Origin: an uncultured Eubacteriales bacterium
GTDB taxonomy: Bacteria; Bacillota; Clostridia; Oscillospirales; Acutalibacteraceae
Reading direction: 5' to 3'
Assembly (NCBI GenBank): GCA_934726435.1
Contig: CAKVDR010000017.1
Coordinates: 1 to 10,763 of the forward strand
DNA length: 10,763 nucleotides
Under the pieces are notes generated by a model. That model did not search any database, was not told the DNA's origin, and saw only the letters and a list, made by a program, of their open reading frames with translations. Below, piece after piece: positions 1 through 5,277 of this stretch (its first letter is position 1; every line of letters begins with the position of its first letter). Made by a program: the position numbers and the translations under genes.

Positions 1-1
1 T

Positions 2-163
2 TTTTCAAACTCGATAACCGCTCCGGCAATTGAATTCAAAAGCGAAGGCCACGTTTTTGGAATAGGTGCAAAAATGTTCATAATGGCGGGACCTGTAATC
101 GTTTATGGAACAATTTCATCGATGATTTACGGACTTATAGTTTACATGCTGAAACTTTACTGA
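2..163 (+). CDS. spoVAC: Stage V sporulation protein AC, C-terminal part (5' end outside window)
   Basis: An open frame runs in from the left edge and stops at TGA 161-163, giving 53 residues. The segment around SNSITAPAIEFKSEG followed by GAKMFIMAGPVIVYGT matches the C-terminus of SpoVAC as I know it from clostridia: a conserved loop with an acidic/Lys pair and then the last membrane helix. SpoVAC is an inner-membrane protein of the SpoVA channel, which moves Ca-dipicolinate into the forespore and releases it at germination; SpoVAC itself has been described as mechanosensitive. In the usual order spoVAD and spoVAE follow directly. Here the next gene is convergent and begins its stop codon at the very next base, so spoVAC is last in its transcription unit. 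The match is from memory of the family and only the end of the protein is visible. Confidence 0.8.
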   Translation, partial: FSNSITAPAIEFKSEGHVFGIGAKMFIMAGPVIVYGTISSMIYGLIVYMLKLY

Positions 164-919
164 TTAAAGCCTTTGCCTGCAAACTTCATACATTAAAACC
201 CCGGCAGCAACCGAAGCATTAAGCGAGTTAACCTTGCCTTTCATTGGAAGAGAAAGAATGAAATCGCATTTTTTTCTAACATTCTCGCTTATTCCTCTTC
301 CCTCCGAACCAATAACGATTCCAACCGCTCCGGTCAAGTCTTCGCTCGTCCAGTTTTTACCAAGCATGTCAGCGACGTAAATCCAAAGGCCTTTATCTTT
401 AAGCTCGTCAATCGCAGAAGAAATATTGTTAACTTTAGCAACGAGCATATGCTCCAAAGCGCCAGCGGAAGATTTTTCAACCGCAAGAGTAAGGCCGGAG
501 GCTCTTCTTTTCGGGACTATAACGCCATGAGCGCCAACGCACTCCGCAGTTCTTATTATAGCGCCGAGATTATGCGGGTCTTCAATTCCGTCGGCGATTA
601 TAACAAAAGGTTTTTCGTTTCGTTCTTCAGCAAGGGTCAAAATTTCATCAATGCTCGAAGAAGCCTTTGCACCAACCAGCGCTGCTATTCCTTGGTGGTT
701 AAAATTGCCGAGAGAATCCAAAACCGACTTATTAACTTTTTTAACCGTTATATTTTGGCTTTTTGCCAAGTTTATTATTTCAGAAACGGCTCTTGCATTT
801 TCACTAATCATGATAGAGTCTATTATTCTTCCGGATTTTAGCGCTTCTTTAACTGCATTCCTGCCTACTATATACTCGTTTTCAGATTTTTTCTTAGAAA
901 ATTTCTTCTGGTTATTCAA
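164..919 (-). CDS. rlmB: 23S rRNA (guanosine-2'-O)-methyltransferase, SpoU/TrmH family, RlmB-like
   Basis: The 251-residue protein has the usual RlmB/YacO length. Residues about 15-85 form the small L30e-like substrate-binding domain, starting at EYIVGRNAVKEAL. The rest is a SpoU (SPOUT, knotted) methyltransferase. Motif 1 is DPHNLGAIIRTAE at about 114-126, with N117 and R123. Motif 2 is IVIGSEGRGIS at 201-211. Motif 3 is LPMKGKVNSLNASVAAG at 224-240, with N234 in the knot that binds S-adenosylmethionine. The family methylates a guanosine ribose in the peptidyl-transferase loop of 23S rRNA (G2251 in E. coli). The start is TTG at 917-919, 8 bases after an AGGAGG (928-933), and overlaps the end of the upstream metalloregulator gene by 8 bases, so translation is probably coupled. 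Position at the end of an iron operon is odd; rlmB often sits elsewhere. A tRNA-modifying relative in this family is the only real alternative. Confidence 0.92.
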   Translation of the reverse strand: MNNQKKFSKKKSENEYIVGRNAVKEALKSGRIIDSIMISENARAVSEIINLAKSQNITVKKVNKSVLDSLGNFNHQGIAALVGAKASSSIDEILTLAEERNEKPFVIIADGIEDPHNLGAIIRTAECVGAHGVIVPKRRASGLTLAVEKSSAGALEHMLVAKVNNISSAIDELKDKGLWIYVADMLGKNWTSEDLTGAVGIVIGSEGRGISENVRKKCDFILSLPMKGKVNSLNASVAAGVLMYEVCRQRL

Positions 920-1301
920 TATTATTTCCTCCTGCTTTTAAAAACTTTTCTATACTCAAAAGGGTCTCTTTGCTCAAAATATGTTCAGCTCTGCAAGCGT
1001 CGGTTTCGGCAATTTCAGGGCTTACTTTTAAAATATCCGTGAAAAACTTTGTTAAAATTTTATGCCTATCATAAACATTTGCGGCGATTTTCCTGCCTTT
1101 TTCGGTGAGAACAATCTTGCCGTATTTTTCTTGCAAAACCATATTTTCAGCTTTGAGAGTGTTTATAGCTCGGCTGACGCTTGCCTTTGAAAAAGAAAGA
1201 AAGTTCGCAATGTCGGTCAGCCTTGCTTCCTTGCCGCTTTGCTCGATTATATAAACAACTTCCAAATAATCCTCCAAAGAACCGGTAAGGCACTTTTCCA
1301 T
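912..1301 (-). CDS. DtxR/MntR-family metal-dependent transcriptional repressor
   Basis: This 129-residue protein has an N-terminal winged helix (about 9-70; recognition-helix region LSFSKASVSRAINTLK) and a metal-binding/dimerisation domain (about 75-122). It lacks the C-terminal SH3 domain of DtxR, as MntR does. Aligned by eye, the metal ligands are D11, E14, H80, C103, E106 and H107. D11 and E14 match MntR, while Cys at 103 matches DtxR/IdeR rather than the Glu of MntR. Metal preference (Fe or Mn) therefore cannot be read off. The ATG at 1299-1301 was chosen because AGGAGG (1309-1314) lies 7 bases upstream; a longer frame to 1361 runs through the neighbouring small gene and is not credible. 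It lies inside the feoAB operon, which points to ferrous iron as the signal and autoregulation as the likely circuit (inference). Confidence 0.9.
   Translation of the reverse strand: MEKCLTGSLEDYLEVVYIIEQSGKEARLTDIANFLSFSKASVSRAINTLKAENMVLQEKYGKIVLTEKGRKIAANVYDRHKILTKFFTDILKVSPEIAETDACRAEHILSKETLLSIEKFLKAGGNNIE
928..933 (-). promoter_or_regulatory. Ribosome binding site fixing a TTG start for rlmB
   Basis: The minus strand reads AGGAGG 8 bases before a TTG (917-919). The frame downstream encodes the family N-terminus, and no ATG or GTG lies at a comparable distance. The site is inside the last codons of the upstream regulator gene. Confidence 0.75.
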
Positions 1302-1314
1302 AAAAAGCCCTCCT

Positions 1315-1482
1315 TTAATGCTTACTCTTACTATTGTCTTTCTTTTTGCTGCAAAGACCAAAATTTGCGCAGCCCGCGCATCTTGAAGGCGGATTTTCTT
1401 TAGCTTTTTTGTTTTTGAAAATCATCCAAGCTGCAAACAAACCAACTAAAAATAAAATTACTAAAATATCTACTAAGTTCAC
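1315..1482 (-). CDS. FeoB-associated Cys-rich membrane protein (small)
   Basis: A 55-residue frame starts at GTG (1480-1482) after AAAGGA (1491-1496) and ends at TAA 1315-1317, immediately before the ribosome binding site of the regulator. Residues about 3-22 form one hydrophobic membrane helix (NLVDILVILFLVGLFAAWMI). A basic stretch (KNKKAK, 23-28) follows, then RCAGCANFGLC with C35, C38 and C44, and a Lys/Ser-rich tail. This is the layout of the FeoB-associated Cys-rich membrane proteins (Pfam FeoB_associated) found beside feoB in Firmicutes. The tail would face the cytoplasm by the positive-inside rule and could handle Fe(II) or stabilise FeoB, a role compared with FeoC; that function is not established. 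The gene is shorter than usual ORF cut-offs and has a GTG start, so it is easily missed. Confidence 0.86.
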   Translation of the reverse strand: MNLVDILVILFLVGLFAAWMIFKNKKAKENPPSRCAGCANFGLCSKKKDNSKSKH

Positions 1483-1508
1483 TTTAAAAATCCTTTCTTT
1501 AATATTTT

Positions 1509-2150
1509 TTATTTAAGATTATCTTTTATTTCAAAAACATTTTCGCACGAAAACACAGGGTTAAAAACCTCGGCTTCGCTTTTGCTTTTAAAACACATTC
1601 CGTACATAACAGCACCAAAATCAACCCCGGATTTTTCCGCTGCTTCGCCGTCAACCCATGAGTCACCAATCAAAATAGCACTTTTTGGGTTAAACATATT
1701 TTTAATTTTTTCAATCATCTGGGCTTTTTCAAGGCTTTCGGCATCGTCTTGACCATAAACCGCGCTGAAAAAGTGCGAAATATTCAAATTTTTCAGAATC
1801 TCATTTGCAATAAATTCATTTTTCAAAGTTGCTAAAGCGATTATAACACCGTTTGATTTAAGAAATTCAAGAAGCTCAGTGACGCCGTCATAAAGTTTCA
1901 CTTTAAAAAGGCCCTTGGTTTTCATGTAATCTCTGTGAATTTTCATTGCATTTTCAAGCTTTTCGCCCTCAAAATTAAAATGATTTTTCAAAATGCTCCT
2001 TGTGCAATCTTTAAACATCGGGCGGATTTCATCTTCACTAACGCCTGAAACTCCAAACTTAGGTAAAAAATTCACAATTGAGCTGCAAATCCCTGTGGAA
2101 TTATCAATAAGCGTGCCGTCTAAATCAAAAATAACGCAATCATACTTCAA
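1509..2150 (-). CDS. HAD-superfamily phosphatase, phosphoglycolate phosphatase-like
   Basis: The 213-residue protein shows all four HAD motifs. Motif I is FDLDGTLID (8-16), with nucleophile D9 and acid/base D11. Motif II is the Thr in ALATLKNE (T108). Motif III Lys is about K142. Motif IV is GDSWVDGEAA (162-171), with D163 and D167 binding Mg. A helical cap at about 17-90 places it in the Gph/PpaX/beta-phosphoglucomutase-like group, whose members remove phosphate from small metabolites such as phosphoglycolate. The substrate cannot be predicted. It starts at TTG (2148-2150), 8 bases after GGGAGG (2159-2164), 17 bases past the feoAB stop. Lying between feoAB and the small Cys-rich Feo gene, it is clearly co-transcribed with iron uptake, but no role in iron transport is known to me for this family. 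Confidence 0.85.
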   Translation of the reverse strand: MKYDCVIFDLDGTLIDNSTGICSSIVNFLPKFGVSGVSEDEIRPMFKDCTRSILKNHFNFEGEKLENAMKIHRDYMKTKGLFKVKLYDGVTELLEFLKSNGVIIALATLKNEFIANEILKNLNISHFFSAVYGQDDAESLEKAQMIEKIKNMFNPKSAILIGDSWVDGEAAEKSGVDFGAVMYGMCFKSKSEAEVFNPVFSCENVFEIKDNLK

Positions 2151-2158
2151 TTTAACAA

Positions 2159-2164
2159 CCTCCC
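2159..2164 (-). promoter_or_regulatory. Ribosome binding site for the TTG start of the HAD gene
   Basis: The minus strand reads GGGAGG 8 bases before TTG 2148-2150. The frame begins KYDCVIFDLDGT, so the HAD motif I lies at its usual distance from the N-terminus, which supports this start. Confidence 0.7.
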
Positions 2165-2167
2165 TTT

Positions 2168-4510
2168 TTAAGCTACTCTAAAAAGAGTCAAAAATTGGTA
2201 AACAAGCGCGGACATAAAGTAAGCCACCAAAAGCTGATAAAGAACCGAGAAAATAGCCAATTTTTTATTTTCGTATTCTTTGTAAATCGCTGAAACTGCA
2301 GCAACGCACGGAGTATACAAAAGTGCAAAAATCAAAAACGAAATTGCACTCGCAAGGCTAAAACTGTGGCTCAAAACTTCGCTTAGCTCACCACTCTCGG
2401 CGTAAAGAACTGAAAGCGTGCTAACGATAGATTCCTTAGCCATAAGCCCGGTAACAAGCGAAACGCTGACTTCCCAGTTGCCAAAGCCGCAAATTTCAAA
2501 CGCAGGAGCAATCACCTGGCCGATTTTCGCAAGAATGCTCTGGGAATTATCCGAAACAGCTTTGAAATCAGGGCCAAAATATTGCAAAAACCAAACAACA
2601 ACAGTTGCAATCAAAATGACAGTTCCGGCTCTTTCAACAAAGTCTTTGGTTCTATCCCAAACACTGAGCCTAACGTTTTTAAACGACGGCCATTTGTAAT
2701 CCGGCACTTCCATTATAAAAGGAGACTCTTCGCCTTTAAAAACGGTATCTTTGAAAAGAAGCGCAGTAAGGCAAGCGCAAACAACACCAAAACCATAAAG
2801 TGAGAATACAACCAGAGTTTGATGATTCGGGAAGAAAGTTGAAGCAAAAAGCAAATAAAGCGGCATCTTTGCGCTGCAAGACATAAACGGAATTAAAAAT
2901 ATAACTAAGTTTTTATCTTTCTTGCTTTCTAGAATTTTGCTGCCCAAAACCGCAGGAACAGTGCACCCGAAACCCATTATCATCGGAACAAACGCTTTGC
3001 CTGAAAGGCCTATTTTCCTCATTGGCCTATCCATAATAAACGCGGCTCTTGCCATGTATCCGCAATCTTCGAGGAGCGAAAGAAGCGTGAAAAGCAGAAC
3101 AATTTGCGGCAAAAACGAAATAACCGCTCCAACGCCTTTTATAATGGAATCCACAACCAAACTTTTTAACCACGGCGAAACACCTATGTAATTCAAAATG
3201 CTAAGAACCATGCCTTGAGTTTGCGTATTTATGAAATCCTCACAAATGTTCTTAAGCGTAACGCCAAGCGGGCCAAAAGTAAGGTAAAAAATCGAAAGAA
3301 TTAAAAACAAAAAGCACGGGAATGCAGTGAATTTGCCAGTTAAAAATTTATCGATTCTTTCCGAAAATGTCATAGTGCTTTCGGGTTTTAAATTTTTTAT
3401 AGCTCTTTGGCAAAGATCGTAAATATATGTGTATCTTTCTTCGGGGATTATAGTGTCTTTTTCCTTATCTAAAGATTTGCTCACGTCATTTCTGATTTTT
3501 TCTATCTCGTCAAGTTTATCTTTCGGAAGTTTATAGCTTTCAAGCACAATGCAATCGCCTTCAAAAGCTTTAACGGTTTTAAACCTGCTGCTGAAAACAT
3601 AAGCGTTGCCCTCATTTAAAATTTTGTCGATTTTTTCAAGCGAGTTTTCAACTTTTTCAGAATAAATACTACTGCTTCCGCGAACGAAATTGCCACGCTT
3701 AACTGAAAGCGAAAGGCATTCGAGAAGTTTTTCAATCCCCTTATTCTTACCGGCAGAAACCGCAACGACAGGCACTCCCAAGCGTTTTTCAAGCTCTTTG
3801 TAATCGATTCTTTTGTTCTTGAGCAAATCAGTCATGTTAAGAACCAAAATCATTTTGCAGTCAAGTTCCAAAAGCTGCGTGGTTAAATAAAGGTTCCTTT
3901 CTAAATTGGTTGAATCCAAAATGTTTATTATAACATCAGGCGATTCATTTATAATGTAATTCCTGGTAACCACCTCTTCAGGCGAATACGGCGAAAGCGA
4001 GTAAACACCAGGAAGATCAACTAGACTAATATCATCGCCGATCCCCTTTATTTTTCCTTCTTTTCTTTCAACTGTTACGCCGGGCCAATTACCAACGTAT
4101 TGGTAGCTCCCGGTTAATTTATTAAAAAGAGTTGTTTTGCCGCTATTCGGGTTGCCAACCAAAGCAACCTTATAAGTTCGGGAATAATTATCGTCATTTT
4201 TTATTATAGGAGCAGCCAAAGCGTGTTCTTTCAAGCTAAATTTTCTTTCTTCAAGTTTAGCACTTAATTTTTTGGCTTCTTCACTGCTTTGGCAAATTTC
4301 AATCTCTTTTGCTTCGGATTTTCTTATGCTCAGTTTGTAATCATGAAGTTTTATTTCAATTGGGTCACCCGCAGGAGCATATTTGATAAGCTTCACCTTA
4401 GCGCCCGGGGTCATGCCCATGTCAATCATCCTGCGGCGAAGCGAACCGCTACTGCCAACTTTTTTGATAACCCCCTCTTCCCCGCAAGACATATCGCCTA
4501 AGCTTTTCAT
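2168..4510 (-). CDS. feoB: Fused FeoA-FeoB ferrous iron transporter
   Basis: From ATG 4508-4510 the protein has 780 residues and imports Fe(II) across the inner membrane. Residues about 3-73 are a complete FeoA SH3-like domain (LGDMSCGEEGVI, then LRRRMIDMGMTPGAKV). A charged linker of about 35 residues follows. The FeoB G domain has G1 GNPNSGKT (119-126), the WPGVTVE switch I (142-148), G3 DLPG (165-168), G4 NMTD (225-228) and G5 SAG (252-254). A helical GDI-like region runs to about 375, then a polytopic membrane domain (about 395-775). The domain contains two Gate regions with GFGCTVPA (513-520), SCSAKMP (544-550) and YTPCVAA (732-738); C516, C545 and C735 are at positions proposed to line the pore. 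The conserved LEDSGYMARAAF motif has Cys (C483) in place of Ser. A start at 4537 would add nine residues but has no ribosome binding site; 4510 has AAAGGA 12 bases upstream. First gene of the iron operon. Confidence 0.96.
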   Translation of the reverse strand: MKSLGDMSCGEEGVIKKVGSSGSLRRRMIDMGMTPGAKVKLIKYAPAGDPIEIKLHDYKLSIRKSEAKEIEICQSSEEAKKLSAKLEERKFSLKEHALAAPIIKNDDNYSRTYKVALVGNPNSGKTTLFNKLTGSYQYVGNWPGVTVERKEGKIKGIGDDISLVDLPGVYSLSPYSPEEVVTRNYIINESPDVIINILDSTNLERNLYLTTQLLELDCKMILVLNMTDLLKNKRIDYKELEKRLGVPVVAVSAGKNKGIEKLLECLSLSVKRGNFVRGSSSIYSEKVENSLEKIDKILNEGNAYVFSSRFKTVKAFEGDCIVLESYKLPKDKLDEIEKIRNDVSKSLDKEKDTIIPEERYTYIYDLCQRAIKNLKPESTMTFSERIDKFLTGKFTAFPCFLFLILSIFYLTFGPLGVTLKNICEDFINTQTQGMVLSILNYIGVSPWLKSLVVDSIIKGVGAVISFLPQIVLLFTLLSLLEDCGYMARAAFIMDRPMRKIGLSGKAFVPMIMGFGCTVPAVLGSKILESKKDKNLVIFLIPFMSCSAKMPLYLLFASTFFPNHQTLVVFSLYGFGVVCACLTALLFKDTVFKGEESPFIMEVPDYKWPSFKNVRLSVWDRTKDFVERAGTVILIATVVVWFLQYFGPDFKAVSDNSQSILAKIGQVIAPAFEICGFGNWEVSVSLVTGLMAKESIVSTLSVLYAESGELSEVLSHSFSLASAISFLIFALLYTPCVAAVSAIYKEYENKKLAIFSVLYQLLVAYFMSALVYQFLTLFRVA

Positions 4511-4560
4511 TTTTATAACACATCCTTTAATTTTCATTTAAATAAATTATAATTTTACAG

Positions 4561-4579
4561 TTAAGAATATTATACTTTA
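4561..4579. promoter_or_regulatory. Imperfect palindrome over the feoAB -10 box, candidate operator
   Basis: The 19 bases TTAAGAATATTATACTTTA are symmetric around position 4570 in 7 of 9 base pairs and cover the feoAB -10 box and likely start site. A site here would block RNA polymerase when bound, as expected for the metalloregulator encoded in the same operon. It is not a recognisable DtxR or MntR consensus box, and the region is AT-rich, so chance symmetry is possible. Confidence 0.3.
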
Positions 4580-4597
4580 TTTTTCGAAAAAAGTAAA
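4569..4597 (-). promoter_or_regulatory. SigA-type promoter of the feoAB operon
   Basis: On the minus strand, TTTACT (4592-4597) is followed by a 17-base spacer and a perfect TATAAT (4569-4574). Transcription would start near 4562, leaving a leader of about 50 bases before the feoAB ATG at 4510. No other promoter of similar quality was seen between feoAB and rlmB, so the five genes probably share it. Confidence 0.7.
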
Positions 4598-4644
4598 CCT
4601 ATGCTAACATTTTTCTGTTTTGCATTCTTTAAGCCAAAAAATTC

Positions 4645-4672
4645 TTGACATTAAGTGAACTATGAATAAAAT
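4645..4672 (+). promoter_or_regulatory. SigA-type promoter of the DUF2508-bofA pair
   Basis: A perfect TTGACA (4645-4650) is followed by a 16-base spacer and TAAAAT (4667-4672), one base from the -10 consensus. The start would be near 4679, about 53 bases before the first ATG at 4733. It diverges from the feoAB promoter with roughly 50 bases between the -35 boxes. Confidence 0.55.
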
Positions 4673-4679
4673 GTATTAA

Positions 4680-4708
4680 TCATAAATTCAAAATGCTTGG
4701 CATAAATA
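4680..4708 (+). promoter_or_regulatory. Possible SigE-like sporulation promoter upstream of DUF2508-bofA
   Basis: TCATAAA (4680-4686), a 14-base spacer and CATAAATA (4701-4708) resemble the SigE pattern (KMATATT, N14, CATACAAT) in spacing and in the invariant ATA and CATA cores. Several other bases mismatch. BofA acts in the mother cell, where SigE works, so a promoter of this kind would make sense. Transcription would begin just before the AAAGGA at 4715-4720, giving a very short leader. Confidence 0.3.
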
Positions 4709-4732
4709 TTCAAAAAAGGAATGTGAACGCAA

Positions 4733-4969
4733 ATGATTAAAATTTTCAAAAAAACAAGCCCTAAAATAAATTCTGACGCTCAGAAAATCAAAGATGAAAT
4801 AACTGAAATTTGCACAGAACTTGAAAAAACAAACATGTGGTTTCAAATGGAAGTTGAAAGCGACCTAATTGAAGCATGTATTTTGCAGCGTGAAGTTTTA
4901 AATGCAAGGTATGCTCATCTCATAAGCAAAATAAAGCTTTTGGAGCCAAGTTTAAGTAAGGAGAATTAA
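4733..4969 (+). CDS. yaaL: DUF2508 (YaaL-like) protein
   Basis: This 78-residue protein is mostly helical and charged, with no membrane segment or signal peptide. The C-terminal half, around ESDLIEACILQREVLNARY (51-69), carries the family signature: an acidic DLIEAC helix followed by a Leu/Ala-Arg-Tyr helix. The function of YaaL/DUF2508 proteins is not known. In Bacillus subtilis yaaL lies directly before bofA, and the same order is kept here with only one base between the stop and the bofA start. That synteny is a main support for the call. The ATG at 4733 follows an in-frame TGA at 4724-4726, so no earlier start is possible; AAAGGA lies 12 bases upstream, a rather long spacing. Confidence 0.85.
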   Translation: MIKIFKKTSPKINSDAQKIKDEITEICTELEKTNMWFQMEVESDLIEACILQREVLNARYAHLISKIKLLEPSLSKEN

Positions 4970-4970
4970 A

Positions 4971-5225
4971 ATGAACAAAATTTTTCTAGCTGTAATTCCT
5001 GTGATTATACTTTTTTTAATAAACATAATTTTAAAAGCTAAGCACCCAGTAGTAAAATCTATTTTCAGCACAGCAAGTGGAATTATTTCACTGGTGATAC
5101 TCGAAAGCTTCTCAGCTTTAACAGGATTTTCGCTTCCTTTAAATTTAGTAACAGCAGGGGTTTCAGCAATTTTCGGCCTACCAGGAATAGGAACACTCCT
5201 AGTTTTAAACTCAATTTTAAAATAA
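4971..5225 (+). CDS. bofA: BofA-family pro-sigma-K processing inhibitor
   Basis: The 84-residue membrane protein has hydrophobic segments at about 4-21 and 31-50. It then carries the BofA signature: LPLNLVTAGVSAIFGLPGIG (55-74) and a hydrophobic C-terminus. In B. subtilis BofA sits in the outer forespore membrane with SpoIVFA and holds the intramembrane protease SpoIVFB inactive until the engulfed forespore signals; SpoIVFB then cleaves pro-SigK. N58 and T61 correspond to B. subtilis N61 and T64, which approach the SpoIVFB active site. The third important residue, N48, aligns without gaps to E45 here. The AAGGAG at 4958-4963 lies 7 bases before the ATG, inside the end of the DUF2508 gene. No spoIVFA or spoIVFB lies in the window, and many clostridia keep BofA without a clear SpoIVFA. 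Confidence 0.9.
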   Translation: MNKIFLAVIPVIILFLINIILKAKHPVVKSIFSTASGIISLVILESFSALTGFSLPLNLVTAGVSAIFGLPGIGTLLVLNSILK

Positions 5226-5243
5226 TCAATCATAAATATAAAA

Positions 5244-5268
5244 GCTCATAGCCACAAAGGTTATGAGC
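5244..5268. terminator. Bidirectional intrinsic terminator between bofA and the transketolase operon
   Basis: GCTCATAGCC (5244-5253) pairs with GGTTATGAGC (5259-5268), forming a 10-bp stem that includes one G-U pair around a 5-base loop, ACAAA. On the minus strand the stem is followed directly by TTTTATATTT, a good U tract for ending the cdd-transketolase operon, whose last stop is at 5278-5280. On the plus strand four A bases come before TTTT and a later T run (5281-5287), so termination of bofA transcripts may be weaker. Confidence 0.75.
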
Positions 5269-5277
5269 AAAATTTTG

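Noticed and set aside
449..841. Plus-strand open frames over rlmB, feoAB, the transketolase genes and others
   Set aside because: They lie opposite well-supported genes, have no ribosome binding sites and encode nothing recognisable; they are antisense shadows.
1302..1361. N-terminal extension of the metalloregulator by 20 residues
   Set aside because: It overlaps the Cys-rich small gene in another frame, does not resemble the family, and the internal ATG has AGGAGG 7 bases upstream.
4511..4537. FeoAB start nine codons upstream at 4537
   Set aside because: No ribosome binding site precedes it. FeoA domains begin close to the later Met, which has AAAGGA upstream, though at a long 12-base spacing. 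It cannot be fully excluded.
4592..4610. GTTAGCATAGGTTTAC (minus strand) as a DtxR/MntR box
   Set aside because: It looks like two similar half-sites in the same orientation, not an inverted repeat; it does not fit the palindromic consensus of these regulators.
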